Positions 50,510-59,817 of a DNA stretch of 64,000 nucleotides are shown here, piece after piece (position 1 is the first letter of the stretch; the number at the start of each line of letters is the position of its first letter). A program made the position numbers and the translations under genes. Source of the stretch: Xanthobacteraceae bacterium (lineage in GTDB: Bacteria > Pseudomonadota > Alphaproteobacteria > Rhizobiales > Xanthobacteraceae). The DNA is taken from positions 334,216-398,215 of the forward strand of contig SCUB01000010.1 in the NCBI GenBank assembly GCA_004297465.1, in the 5' to 3' direction. The notes below the pieces were generated by a model that had not been told where the DNA came from, ran no database searches, and saw only the letters and a program-made list of their open reading frames with translations.

Positions 50510-51325
50510 ATGAGCACACCGCCCTCCCGCATCTGGTCCGACATCCACTGGCCGCAACTCGCCGACGGCGCGGCCGCCGACTGGATCGCCGTGCTGCCGC
50601 TCGCCGCCACCGAGCAGCACGGCCCGCATTTGCCGCTCGCCACCGATATCGTCATCGCGCGCGCCTATCTTTCCGCCGTGCAGGCGATGCTGCCCGCGCA
50701 TGTCCCGGCCGTGTTCCTGCCGCTCGAGGAGATCGGCATCTCCATCGAGCACACCGGCTATCCCGGCACGCTCACCCTGTCGCCGGCGGTCGCGATGGAC
50801 GGCTGGCGCGCCATCGGCGAGAGCGTGGCGCGCGCGGGCGTGCGCAAGCTGGTGATGGTCACCAGCCATGGCGGCAACAGCGCGGCGATGGATCTGGTGG
50901 CGCTCGACCTGCGCGCGCGGCTCGGCATGCTGGTCGTCACCACCGGCTGGCATCGCTTCGGCCAGCCCGACGGGCTGCTCCCGGCCGACGAGATCCGTCA
51001 CGGCATCCACGGCGGCGCGATCGAGACCTCGATCATGCTGGCCGCCGATCCCGACACTGTACGGACCGACCGCATCGCCGATTTCGTACCCGCCAGTCTG
51101 GCCATGGCGCGCGAGTTCCGCTGGCTCAATACGCTGCGCCCGGCGCCGTTCGCGTGGATGATGCAGGATCTCAACCGGCATGGCGCGGCCGGCAACGCCA
51201 CGCTGGCGAGCGCCGAGAAAGGCCGCGCGCTGATCGCCCATGGCGCGCAGGGCTTCTGCGAGCTCTTGCAGGAAGTGAACGCGTTCGATCTCGCCCGGCT
51301 TGGCCCGCCCGTCCCCCTCTGCTGA
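50510..51325 (+). CDS. Creatininase-family amidohydrolase
   Basis: This 271-residue metal-dependent amidase has the creatininase metal motifs: Glu and His in LPLAATEQHGPHLPLATD, TSHGGNSAAMDLV, and HGGAIETSIMLA. Members open cyclic amides such as creatinine or act on mycofactocin and pyrimidine-like compounds. ATG 50510 was chosen because it directly precedes PPSRIWSDIHWPQ; the frame is open upstream through the divergent gene. Its place beside an NMT1-type binding protein gene suggests a heterocyclic substrate, as an inference. Confidence 0.87.
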   Translation: MSTPPSRIWSDIHWPQLADGAAADWIAVLPLAATEQHGPHLPLATDIVIARAYLSAVQAMLPAHVPAVFLPLEEIGISIEHTGYPGTLTLSPAVAMDGWRAIGESVARAGVRKLVMVTSHGGNSAAMDLVALDLRARLGMLVVTTGWHRFGQPDGLLPADEIRHGIHGGAIETSIMLAADPDTVRTDRIADFVPASLAMAREFRWLNTLRPAPFAWMMQDLNRHGAAGNATLASAEKGRALIAHGAQGFCELLQEVNAFDLARLGPPVPLC

Positions 51326-51386
51326 TCAGGCCGCGCCCGCGTCTGCTACTGACCGGGCCTGGTCCTTCATGCTGTTTTGCAGGGGA

Positions 51387-52559
51387 TCAGGTTTCCGCGA
51401 TGCCAACGGCGAGCGGCCCGGCGGCAGGCAAGACCGGATGCTCCATCAGCCAGCGCGCGATGTCGGTCCAGATGCCGGTCAATGTCTCGTGCCCCATGAA
51501 CAGGCTCAGATGCCCGCAGGGCGCTTCGACCGTCCTGATGGATTCGCGCGGCGTTCCGACCTGGGAGGCGATGGCCAGAAGCTGCTGCGGCGCCACCACC
51601 TTGTCGTCATGGCCGACGAGCAGATACAGCGGCGTCCGCAAGGCGGCGAGATCGATGCGGTGACCTAGCGCGACGAACTCGCCGCGCACGATGCGGTTCT
51701 GCCGATAGAGCTGGTTGACCACCTCAAGGTAATAGGCGCCGGGCAGATCGACCGTCGCGGCGTTCCAGGCCTCGAAGCGCGAGGCCAGCGCCGCGCGCTC
51801 GGCCGCGCCGGTGGTGAGCGGCAGTTGGAGGATGTCGTCGGCCCTGGTCGCGGCCAGCGAGGCCGACGTCCACATCTGCAGCGTGCGCTGGCCCTGCACC
51901 ACCCCGTCGCCCAGCCGCACCAGGTTTTCGTAGACCTCGATCGGATAGCTGTTGGCCAGTTGCGACAGTTCCGACTGTCCGGCCTCGATGTCGACCGGCG
52001 CGCCGGCGATCACCAGCCTGCCGACCTTGCCGGGAAAGCGCGCCGCGTACAGCAGCGCCAGCCAGCCGCCCTGGCAGATGCCGATCAGGTCGGCCGGGCC
52101 GATCTCGTCGACCGCGACATTGAGGTCGGCGAGATAATTGTCGATGCCGAAGTCGCGCATCCGCGCGGTGGCGGAACGCCAGTCGGTGACATGGACGCGC
52201 CCGAGCCCGGCCTGACGCAGCGTCTCGACGACACTGTGGCCTGGCGCGAAATCGGCGACGTTGGCGCCATGCAGCGCGAACGGGCCGCAGATCAGGGCGG
52301 CTCGGCCCGCGCTAGGGCCGGGCGGCGCCGTCGAGAAATCGCGCAGCCGCATGGTCGGCAGTTCGAGCGCGATGGCATGGGGCGTGGCCCATTCCAGTTC
52401 ACCAGCGCCGGGCGACGCGGCGGGCTTCATCCCCATCATCCGCGCGAACTGATCCAGGAAGATGCCGCCGATATCGGCGCCCGAACCCGTTCCCAGCCAC
52501 GGCCAGAAAAACGGATTGCCGACGCCGCCCGGTGGAACGTTGCGTGGTGACAGAGCCAT
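51387..52559 (-). CDS. PHA synthase-like alpha/beta hydrolase
   Basis: The 390-residue protein has the class III PHA-synthase-type nucleophile elbow LIGICQGGWLALLYA, with Cys162 in place of the hydrolase Ser. It also has LVGHDDKVVAP (Asp318/319) and APCGHLSLFMG (His350), at spacing close to that of the class III PhaC triad. It could polymerise hydroxyacyl-CoA or hydrolyse a CoA ester or polymer. It follows boxA on the same strand after 180 bases, suggesting a link with acyl-CoA made from benzoate. ATG 52559 is chosen over TTG 52652. Confidence 0.68.
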   Translation of the reverse strand: MALSPRNVPPGGVGNPFFWPWLGTGSGADIGGIFLDQFARMMGMKPAASPGAGELEWATPHAIALELPTMRLRDFSTAPPGPSAGRAALICGPFALHGANVADFAPGHSVVETLRQAGLGRVHVTDWRSATARMRDFGIDNYLADLNVAVDEIGPADLIGICQGGWLALLYAARFPGKVGRLVIAGAPVDIEAGQSELSQLANSYPIEVYENLVRLGDGVVQGQRTLQMWTSASLAATRADDILQLPLTTGAAERAALASRFEAWNAATVDLPGAYYLEVVNQLYRQNRIVRGEFVALGHRIDLAALRTPLYLLVGHDDKVVAPQQLLAIASQVGTPRESIRTVEAPCGHLSLFMGHETLTGIWTDIARWLMEHPVLPAAGPLAVGIAET

Positions 52560-52713
52560 GAGGGCACGGTCTCCAGTAAGCAGGCTTGTTCTGGAATTCG
52601 ACGCCCCGGACTCTAGCGGACGCCCCGCGTCCGGCGCGTTGAGCCGTATCAATAAATCCTGTTTTCGGCATCTTGACGGCAGATTTGCCGTTCATTTGCC
52701 GTTTGCAGCGCAA

Positions 52714-52737
52714 CAAAATCACCCGGGATTTTCGGGT
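52714..52737 (-). terminator. Weak hairpin after boxA
   Basis: Downstream of the boxA stop, the minus strand can fold ACCCG with CGGGT around a 7-base loop and is then followed by GATTTTG. The stem is short, so termination would be partial and read-through into the PHA-synthase-like gene is possible. Confidence 0.35.
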
Positions 52738-52739
52738 AG

Positions 52740-53924
52740 TCAGTAGGTCTCGACATGATAGCGGCCGGTCTCGCGCATATCCTTGCGCAGCTTGGCCCAG
52801 TTGATGCCGGCGCCGCGGCAGATGTCGTCGAAGGCGGCATCGACGCCCTGCTCCATGCCCTTGAGGCCGCAGATGTAGACATGGGTCGCCTTCGACCCCA
52901 CCAGGTCGGACAACAGCGCGCTCTCGCGTCGCATCAGGTCCTGCACATAGGTCTTGGGCTGCCCCGGCACCCGCGAATAGGCGAAGAATTTGGTGAGCAG
53001 GCTGTCGGGGACGCTCTGCAGCGGCCCGAAATACGGCAGTTCCTCCGGCCGGCGCGCGCCGAAGAACAGCACCAGGCGCCCGGGCGCGTTCGGCATGATG
53101 CGCCGCTTCCACTCGGTGAAGCCGCGGAACGGCGCGGCTCCCGTGCCGGTGCAGATCATCACGATGTTGGCCATCGGATCGTTCGGCATCAGGAAGGTGG
53201 CGCCGAACGGGCCGGTCACCTCCACCTTGTCGCCCTTCTTGAGCCCGCACATGTAGTTCGAGCATATGCCGCTGGCCTCGCGCTTGAGCGTGAGCGCCAG
53301 GTTGTTGTGGTTGGGCCGCTCGCCATGACGCGGGCTGGCGATGGAATAGAGCCGGATGTGATTGGGCTCGCCGGTTTCGTTGACGCCGGGCGGCACGATG
53401 CCGATCGACTGGCCTTCGAGCACCGGGAAGGCCTGATCGCCGAAATCGAGAATGATGTGATGGATGTCGTTTTCGGCGTCCTCGGCGGTGAGCCGGTAAT
53501 TGCCGCGCACCGTGGCGATCGCCGGCTTGTCGCGGTTGTAGAGATTGACCGACGGCCGCGACGCCGTATAGGGCGCCACCGGCTTGCCGCCGGTGCCGTC
53601 ATGGGCCTCGGCGATAAGGGACTCGGCTTCGTCCTCGAACGCTTCAGGCCCGCCGTTGGCCAGTTCCTGCTGCTTGGGCAGGTCGGTCCAGGAGAACTGC
53701 TCCTCGAGGGTGTAGGGAATCGTGACCTGGCGCCAGTTGTCGATGGCGCCGGTCGGACACGGCGGCACGCAGGCCAGGCAGAACTGGCACTTGGTCACAT
53801 CGACCACGTAGTTGTTGGCATCGTGGCTGATGGCGTCGACCGGACACGACTCCTCGCAGGTGTTGCACCGGATGCAGATTTCAGGGTCGATCAGGTGCTG
53901 CTTGATCAGGGCCAGGGTGGTCAT
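52740..53924 (-). CDS. boxA: Benzoyl-CoA 2,3-epoxidase reductase subunit BoxA
   Basis: BoxA passes electrons from NADPH through FAD and two [4Fe-4S] clusters to BoxB, which epoxidises benzoyl-CoA. The 394-residue protein has two ferredoxin motifs at the N-terminus (Cys17, 20, 23, 27 and Cys46, 49, 52, 56), then a flavodoxin-reductase-like FAD/NADPH module with RLYSIASPRHGE, ICTGTGAAPFRGF and the C-terminal RYHVETY. ATG 53924 (MTTLALIKQHLIDPE) matches family length. It is 106 bases downstream of boxB on the same strand. Confidence 0.95.
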   Translation of the reverse strand: MTTLALIKQHLIDPEICIRCNTCEESCPVDAISHDANNYVVDVTKCQFCLACVPPCPTGAIDNWRQVTIPYTLEEQFSWTDLPKQQELANGGPEAFEDEAESLIAEAHDGTGGKPVAPYTASRPSVNLYNRDKPAIATVRGNYRLTAEDAENDIHHIILDFGDQAFPVLEGQSIGIVPPGVNETGEPNHIRLYSIASPRHGERPNHNNLALTLKREASGICSNYMCGLKKGDKVEVTGPFGATFLMPNDPMANIVMICTGTGAAPFRGFTEWKRRIMPNAPGRLVLFFGARRPEELPYFGPLQSVPDSLLTKFFAYSRVPGQPKTYVQDLMRRESALLSDLVGSKATHVYICGLKGMEQGVDAAFDDICRGAGINWAKLRKDMRETGRYHVETY

Positions 53925-54030
53925 TGGCGCAAATCCCGTCCGCATTCCCGCCACGGGTCGCCGCGCATCGCGCCAACCCGTGGATCATATGCATGCTATC
54001 TCACTATCGCCGGCGTAAGGGAAATCTCCC

Positions 54031-55476
54031 TCACGCCGCGATCTGCACATACTCGAAATCGCCGGTCTTGTTGTCGATGCCGACCTTCGGCGGGGCGATC
54101 CAGCCGGCGAACCGGCCCGGCTCGAACTCGGCCTTCATCAGCGTGTCGAGGAAGGCGAGATCCTCGCGCGACGGCAGATAATCCTCACGCACCTTGGCCC
54201 ACTCCGCATCCGACATCAGCACACCCTTCGGCGTGGCGTTGATGTCGCGGAACTCGCCGATCTGGCGGTTGAACGCCACGTGCGGCAGTTCGAGCCGGAA
54301 CTTGACGCCTTCCTTGTCGATGATGCGGTTCCAGCGCTCGACGCCCTTGGCGCAGTCCTCGGTGTAATCGTCGCGCAGCCGCATGTTGAGCGCGGTCAGC
54401 GCCGGCACGTCCTCCTTGACGATCTTTCCGCCGATGAACTTGAGCACCGGATAGGTCGCGCTGGTCAGCCGGTGGTCGTCCTCGATCTTGGTCTCCTGGA
54501 AACGGCCCTTCAGGCCGGCGTTGTAGTAATTGGCCGAGTTGGTGGAGATTTCGGCGCCGAACAGGTCGAGCGTCAACGGATAGTGCATGTTGAGCTTCTT
54601 CTGGATCAGCGGCAGGTCGATGACGCCGAGCGCGCGCACGCGAGCGACATCATGGGGATCCTCGATGCCGGCGGCCTTCATCGCCTCGCAGGTGCGCTGG
54701 ATGGTGCGGCCGACGCCGGTCTCGCCGACGAACATGTGATGGGCTTCCTCGGTGAGCATGAAGCGGCAGGTGCGCGACAGCGGATCGAAGCCGGACTGCG
54801 CCAGGCTTTCGAGCTGCATCTTGCCGTCGCGGTCGGTGAAGAAGGTGAACATGAAGAACGACAGCCAGTCCGGCGTTTCCTCGTTGAAGGCGCCGAGCAT
54901 GCGCGGGGTTTCGGCGTTGCCGGAACGGCGGCGCAACAGCTCCTCGGCCTCCTCGCGGCCGTCGCGGCCGAAATACTTGTGCAGCAGGTAGACCATCGCC
55001 CACAGGTGGCGGCCTTCCTCGACGTTGACCTGGAACAGGTTGCGCAGGTCGTAGAGCGAGGGCGCGGTCTTGCCGAGGTGGCGCTGCTGCTCGACGGAAG
55101 CCGGCTCGGTGTCGCCCTGGATGACGATCAGGCGGCGCAGCATGGCGCGGTATTCGCCCGGCACGTCCTGGAACGCCGACTCGCCGAGATGCTGACCGAA
55201 ATTGACCTTGCGGCCTTCCTCCTGCGGCGCCAGCAGGATGCCCCAACGATAGTCCGGCATCTTGACGTAGCCGAACTTGGCCCAGCCCTGCGGATCGACC
55301 GAGACCGCGGTGCGCAGATAGACCTTGGCGTCCTGGAAGCCCTCAGGCCCCATGTCGCGCCACCAGGCGAGGTAGTTGGCGTGCCAGCCCTCGAGCGCGC
55401 GCAGCACCGTGCGGTCGCTGGCGAGATTGACGTTGTTGGGGATTTGCGTGGAGTAGTCGACGTTGATGGTGTCCAT
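54031..55476 (-). CDS. boxB: Benzoyl-CoA 2,3-epoxidase oxygenase subunit BoxB
   Basis: BoxB is the diiron monooxygenase that turns benzoyl-CoA into its 2,3-epoxide, the key step of the aerobic hybrid pathway. The 481-residue length fits the family. Likely iron-ligand segments are QVNVEEGRHLW and MLTEEAHHMFVGETG, giving the paired Glu-x2-His pattern of ferritin-like carboxylate-bridged iron. GGGAGA precedes the ATG. It lies 33 bases after boxC and upstream of boxA in one transcription unit. Confidence 0.96.
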   Translation of the reverse strand: MDTINVDYSTQIPNNVNLASDRTVLRALEGWHANYLAWWRDMGPEGFQDAKVYLRTAVSVDPQGWAKFGYVKMPDYRWGILLAPQEEGRKVNFGQHLGESAFQDVPGEYRAMLRRLIVIQGDTEPASVEQQRHLGKTAPSLYDLRNLFQVNVEEGRHLWAMVYLLHKYFGRDGREEAEELLRRRSGNAETPRMLGAFNEETPDWLSFFMFTFFTDRDGKMQLESLAQSGFDPLSRTCRFMLTEEAHHMFVGETGVGRTIQRTCEAMKAAGIEDPHDVARVRALGVIDLPLIQKKLNMHYPLTLDLFGAEISTNSANYYNAGLKGRFQETKIEDDHRLTSATYPVLKFIGGKIVKEDVPALTALNMRLRDDYTEDCAKGVERWNRIIDKEGVKFRLELPHVAFNRQIGEFRDINATPKGVLMSDAEWAKVREDYLPSREDLAFLDTLMKAEFEPGRFAGWIAPPKVGIDNKTGDFEYVQIAA

Positions 55477-55509
55477 GATATTTCTCCCTGATCTCTCAAG
55501 ATTGGCGCA

Positions 55510-57198
55510 TCAGACGCGGCGCAGGTCGTAGGACGGCCGCACGCCGCTGCCGTAGCGGCGCAATGCGCCTTCCTCGCCGACCGCGTTGGGACGCTGGAAG
55601 ATCCAGTTCTGCCAGGCGGTGAGGCGGGCGAAGATTTTCGATTCCATGGTTTCGGGGCCGCCGAAACGCAGGTTGGCTTCCATGCCGGTGAGCGCGTCCG
55701 GCGAGAAGCTGGTGCGCTCCTCCAGAAACACGCGCAGCTCGTCGGCCCAGTCGATGTCGTCGAGCGCGAAGGTGACGAGGCCGAGCTTGTCGGCCTCTTC
55801 CGCCTCGATCGCCTCGCCGATCCTGACTTCGGCGCGGCCGACGGAGTCCGGCTCGCCGAGGAAGCGCGACTGCAGGCGGGTGAGGCCATGGCACATCGGG
55901 TAGGGACCGAAATTGGCGCGGGTCAGCGTGAGCGCCGCCGGCGGGCGGTTGTCGCCCTCGAGGCTGCCGATCAGCATGTAGGAGCGGTCGGCCGCGAACA
56001 CGAGCTCGGCCAGCGTGCCGGCAAAGCACGAACCCGGCTCGATCACCGTGACGATGGTGCGCGAGGTGACGTCGACGCGCTTGAGCACGCGCTTCCAGTA
56101 ATGGCGGATCTCGTTGACGAGCCAGTGAGCCTTGTTGGCTTCGAGGAAGGCATCATGAGCCGCGACCCTGGCCGCCTCGCCTTCCGACTTGAAGATCAGC
56201 GTGCCGATCTCGAACTCGTTGTTGCGCAGTTCGAGAATGGCGTCGTCGAGTTCGCGGGCGAGCTGCAGCGGCCAGAACGCGGCGCCGAGCCCGCCAAGCG
56301 CGGCGACATCGGCGGGCGGCGCCTGGTCGGCGCCCTTGAGGGTGATGGTGGCGGTACGCCGGGCGCGGTCGATCTCCACCGTGACGAAGCCGTAAGAGAT
56401 GCCGTTGTCGCGGAAGGCGCGGCCGAGCGGGGTGAGCCTGATGCCCTCGCCATCGGCCTTGCGGGTCGATTTGGCGGCGCGTTCCTTGGCGCGGGCCTTC
56501 ACCGTCTCGTCGAGCCTGGAGGCGGGAACCAGTTCGTCGACCAAGCGCCACTGCACGGCGCGCTTGCCCTTGATGCCTTCCTCGATGGTGCAGAACACGT
56601 CGGCGTGGTCGCGGCGCACCTTGCGCTTGTCGGAGACGCGGGTCAGCCCCCCGGTGCCCGGCAGCACGGCGAGCAGCGGCACTTCCGGCAGCGACACCGA
56701 GGATGAGCCGTCATCGACCAGGATGATGTGGTCGGCGGCCAGCGCCAGCTCGTAGCCGCCGCCGGCGGTGGCGCCGCTGGCGACGCAAATAAAGGACTGG
56801 CCGGAATTCTCGCTGGAGTCCTCCATGCCGTTGCGGGTCTCGTTGGTGAATTTGCAGAAGTTGACCTTGTGGGCGTGGGCGGAGCCCGCCAGCATGCGGA
56901 TGTTGGCGCCGGCGCAGAAGATGCGGTCCTTACCCGAGCGCAGCAGCACGACCTTGACGCCGGGATGCTCGAAACGCAGCCGCTCGATGGCGTCGGCCAG
57001 CTCGATGTCGACGCCGAGATCGTAGGAATTCATCTTGAGCTGGTAGCCCTCGAACAGGCCGCCATTCTCGTCGACATCCAGGGTCAGGGTGGCGACGTCA
57101 CCGTCAACGGACAGTTTCCAGTGCTTGTAGCGGGCTGGATCGGTCTGGAAGTCGATCCGGGTTGCACCGTTGGCGAGCTTGTGGGCCACATCGGCCAT
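55510..57198 (-). CDS. boxC: 2,3-epoxybenzoyl-CoA dihydrolase BoxC
   Basis: BoxC opens the epoxide ring hydrolytically, giving 3,4-dehydroadipyl-CoA semialdehyde and formate. The 562-residue protein is a crotonase-superfamily fusion of two enoyl-CoA-hydratase-like halves: the first has RSGKDRIFCAGANIRML and ATAGGGYELALAADHIIL, the second contains EPGSCFAGTLAELVFAADRSYML. GGGAGA lies before ATG 57198. The intergenic region upstream carries repeated TGCA sites, suggesting a promoter for boxC-boxB-boxA. Confidence 0.95.
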   Translation of the reverse strand: MADVAHKLANGATRIDFQTDPARYKHWKLSVDGDVATLTLDVDENGGLFEGYQLKMNSYDLGVDIELADAIERLRFEHPGVKVVLLRSGKDRIFCAGANIRMLAGSAHAHKVNFCKFTNETRNGMEDSSENSGQSFICVASGATAGGGYELALAADHIILVDDGSSSVSLPEVPLLAVLPGTGGLTRVSDKRKVRRDHADVFCTIEEGIKGKRAVQWRLVDELVPASRLDETVKARAKERAAKSTRKADGEGIRLTPLGRAFRDNGISYGFVTVEIDRARRTATITLKGADQAPPADVAALGGLGAAFWPLQLARELDDAILELRNNEFEIGTLIFKSEGEAARVAAHDAFLEANKAHWLVNEIRHYWKRVLKRVDVTSRTIVTVIEPGSCFAGTLAELVFAADRSYMLIGSLEGDNRPPAALTLTRANFGPYPMCHGLTRLQSRFLGEPDSVGRAEVRIGEAIEAEEADKLGLVTFALDDIDWADELRVFLEERTSFSPDALTGMEANLRFGGPETMESKIFARLTAWQNWIFQRPNAVGEEGALRRYGSGVRPSYDLRRV

Positions 57199-57209
57199 TC
57201 CAGTCTCCC

Positions 57210-57308
57210 TGCATAATCATTCATACTAATATATGCATCATAATGCAGTTTAAGACGTTGTCTAGTTCTAAAATGAAAAAGATGCATTTTTTTGCATATT
57301 TTTATGCA
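57210..57308. promoter_or_regulatory. BoxR-type operator cluster upstream of boxC
   Basis: Six TGCA sequences occur in 99 AT-rich bases at 57210, 57234, 57244, 57283, 57293 and 57305, with a seventh at 57367. Two pairs have the TGCA-N6-TGCA arrangement (57234-57247 and 57283-57296). TGCA repeats at similar spacing are the known recognition elements of BzdR/BoxR regulators. The AT content contrasts sharply with the flanking genes. The sites lie 12-110 bases before the boxC start, so repression of boxCBA by BoxR is the likely meaning. Confidence 0.72.
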
Positions 57309-57417
57309 TCATTCGGCGATCGCCTTGCCGGCGGCAAGCCAAGTCTTTGATTAAACTGCTTTTCAATGCAGCCTGGCGTGCGGGCGGGAGCTTAGCCGGA
57401 ATACCGGCCGCGGGCGG

Positions 57418-58986
57418 TCACAAGGCGGCGACCGCCGCCTGTCCCGCCACCGCTTCCAGCATGGCCGGCGAGCCCTGCAGCGCCGTGCGCTGCGAATAGA
57501 ACCGCAAGCCCCGCAGGCCGCCCAGTTCCTCGCCGCCGCCGGCCCGGCCCGGCCCGCCATGGATGCATTGCGGCATGACGATGGGATGGCCGGTGTGGCT
57601 GGCGCCGACCACCGGATCGACGCACAGGACGCGGCCATGGAGCGGCGCAAGGCCGGCGGCGAGCCTTGCCGCCTCCGCCGCCTCGTCGACCCACAGCGAG
57701 GCCGCCAGCGAGCCCTCGCCGCGCAGCGCCAGCGCCACCGCCTCGTCGTCCGAGCCGTAAGGGATGACCGTTGCCGCCGGGCCGAACACCTCGACGTCAT
57801 GCACCGCGCTCAGGTTCTGCCCCGACGGCGCCACCAGCAGGGTCGGCGCGAGGAATGCGCCCTTCTTCGCGTCGGCGCCATTGACGCTGGCCGGCACGTC
57901 GCCGCCGCGCGCGGGCCTGGCCTCCGCGGTGAGCCGCGCAAGGCCCGCCAGCGCCGCCTTGCGCTGCCCGTCGTTGCACAGCGGCCCCAGCCGCGTCTCG
58001 GCCAGCGCCGGATCGCCGACCGCGATGCCGTCGACCTTGGCCACCAGCGCCTCGACGAAGCCGGCCATCTTGTCCCGCGGCACCAGGATGCGGCGGATGT
58101 TGGTGCAGAGCTGGCCGGCCTTGACGCTCAGCGCATTGGTCACCTCGCGCAGGAGCAGGTTGAACACGTCGCCGCCGACCGCCGCGCTGTTCCCAAGCAC
58201 CGCGACGTTGATGCTGTCGGCCTCGATGTTGAGGCGCGGCGCGCGTTCCATCACCCGGGCGTGGCCGCGGATCATGGCGCCGGTGTCGGCCGAGCCGGTG
58301 AACGCGATGGCGTCGAAGCGGTCGACGGCGTCGAGCAGGCCCTCGCCCGCACCGCACACCAGCGACAGCGCGCCCGCCGGCAGGATGTTGGCCGCCACCA
58401 CGTCGCGCACCATGCGCTCGGACAGCCACGCCGTCGCCGAGGCCGGCTTGGCCACCACCGGGGAGCCGGCGAGAAACGCCACCGCGACCTTCTCCCACAG
58501 CCCCCACGACGGGAAGTTGAACGCATTGATGTGGATGGCGACGCCCGGCCGCGCGGTCCAGATGTGGCGCGCCTTGAACGTCTCGGCCTTGGCGAGTTGA
58601 TCCTCGCCCGGCTCGATCAGCGCACGGCCCGCGCCCAGCGTCCTGCCGAGCCGCGCGTAATATTTCAGCGTGCCGATGCCGCCGTCGATGTCGATGGCGG
58701 CGTCGCGCGCGGTGTTGCCGGAGTTGCGCCGCGCGATGTCGGCATAATCGGCCTTGTTGGCGACGAGCACGTCGGCGATGGCGTTAAGGAGCGCGCCGCG
58801 TTCGGCAAAGCTCATCGCCCGCAGCGCCGTGCCCCTGGCGCGCGCATGGGCGACCGCGCCTGCGATGTCGAGGCCGGAGGAGTCGACGGTGCCGAGCGCC
58901 GCCCCGGTGGTCGGATCGACGAAGGCGCGGCCCTCGCCCTTGCCGGGCTGCCAGACGCCGGAGAGATAGCTTTCAAGCCGGATCAT
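57418..58986 (-). CDS. boxD: 3,4-dehydroadipyl-CoA semialdehyde dehydrogenase BoxD
   Basis: The 522-residue aldehyde dehydrogenase oxidises the BoxC product to 3,4-dehydroadipyl-CoA with NADP. It has the Rossmann segment AFTGSADTGAMI, the catalytic Glu in NIEADSINVAVLG and the catalytic Cys in AGQLCTNIRRILVP, and resembles the dehydrogenase half of PaaZ. It overlaps the upstream alpha/beta hydrolase gene by four bases (ATGA). The operator-rich gap that follows separates it from boxC. Confidence 0.93.
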   Translation of the reverse strand: MIRLESYLSGVWQPGKGEGRAFVDPTTGAALGTVDSSGLDIAGAVAHARARGTALRAMSFAERGALLNAIADVLVANKADYADIARRNSGNTARDAAIDIDGGIGTLKYYARLGRTLGAGRALIEPGEDQLAKAETFKARHIWTARPGVAIHINAFNFPSWGLWEKVAVAFLAGSPVVAKPASATAWLSERMVRDVVAANILPAGALSLVCGAGEGLLDAVDRFDAIAFTGSADTGAMIRGHARVMERAPRLNIEADSINVAVLGNSAAVGGDVFNLLLREVTNALSVKAGQLCTNIRRILVPRDKMAGFVEALVAKVDGIAVGDPALAETRLGPLCNDGQRKAALAGLARLTAEARPARGGDVPASVNGADAKKGAFLAPTLLVAPSGQNLSAVHDVEVFGPAATVIPYGSDDEAVALALRGEGSLAASLWVDEAAEAARLAAGLAPLHGRVLCVDPVVGASHTGHPIVMPQCIHGGPGRAGGGEELGGLRGLRFYSQRTALQGSPAMLEAVAGQAAVAAL

Positions 58987-59786
58987 GTCGCCTCCACCGT
59001 GCTGAAGATGCGTTTGAAGAAACTGCTGGCGGCATCGCGCGCAACCTCCGGCGCCTCGCGATGCGGCGAATGGCCGACGCCGGGAATGCGCACCACCTCG
59101 ACGGGTCCGGGCGCCATGCGCTCAAGCGTTTCGACCTGCGCGAAGGTGCCGTAGATGTCGGCATCGCCCTGCATGACCTGAACCGGACAGCCGATCGTCG
59201 GCAGATATTCGGTCAGGTTCCAGGCGCGGAAGTCGGGATCGAGCCAGGCTCCGTTCCAGCCCCAGAACGTGTTGTCGACGTCCCTGTGCCAGCGCGCCAG
59301 CCGCGGCCTGAGATCGTCGTTCTCATACTTCTCCCTGGCCAGCGCGATCGAGGCCAGCCCCATCTCCTCGGTGAAGAAGTGCGGCGCGATCAGGCTGATG
59401 CCCTTGACGCGTGGATCGCGCACGCCGCCGGCATGGATCGCCGCGATCGAGCCGCCATCGGAATGGCCGAGCAGCATGCCGGCGCGGAAACCGATGGCGT
59501 CGAGCACGCGCGGCAGCACCACGAGCGCCTCGTCGTGCATGTAGGTCAGGGGGCGCGGCAGCGTCACCGGGCTTGATGCGCCGTAGCCGGCGCGCGAATA
59601 GACGAACACGCCGGCGCCGGTCGCCGCCGCGAGGCGGTCGGGAAAATCGAGCCACAGCCCGGCGCAGCCCAGGCCTTCGTGCAACAGCACGATGGCCGGC
59701 GCCTCATCGGGCCGCGGACCGAGATGGCGATACTCCAGCTGCTGGTCGCCGAGATCGAGGAAGCCGGTGGGATCGAGCTGAACCAT
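58983..59786 (-). CDS. Alpha/beta hydrolase of the box cluster
   Basis: The 267-residue protein has the standard hydrolase fold: oxyanion region LLHEGLGCAGLW, nucleophile elbow LLGHSDGGSIAA (Ser), and late acid and His segments QGDADIYGTF and GVGHSPHREAP. Similar genes are common in box clusters, where they may remove or rescue misformed lactones or CoA esters; this role is unproven. It overlaps boxD by four bases, so both proteins are made in linked amounts. ATG 59786 begins MVQLDPTGFLDLGDQQLEYR. Confidence 0.87.
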   Translation of the reverse strand: MVQLDPTGFLDLGDQQLEYRHLGPRPDEAPAIVLLHEGLGCAGLWLDFPDRLAAATGAGVFVYSRAGYGASSPVTLPRPLTYMHDEALVVLPRVLDAIGFRAGMLLGHSDGGSIAAIHAGGVRDPRVKGISLIAPHFFTEEMGLASIALAREKYENDDLRPRLARWHRDVDNTFWGWNGAWLDPDFRAWNLTEYLPTIGCPVQVMQGDADIYGTFAQVETLERMAPGPVEVVRIPGVGHSPHREAPEVARDAASSFFKRIFSTVEAT

Positions 59787-59817
59787 GAATGGCGGTTTCG
59801 CATTTCGTGAGTTGGAG

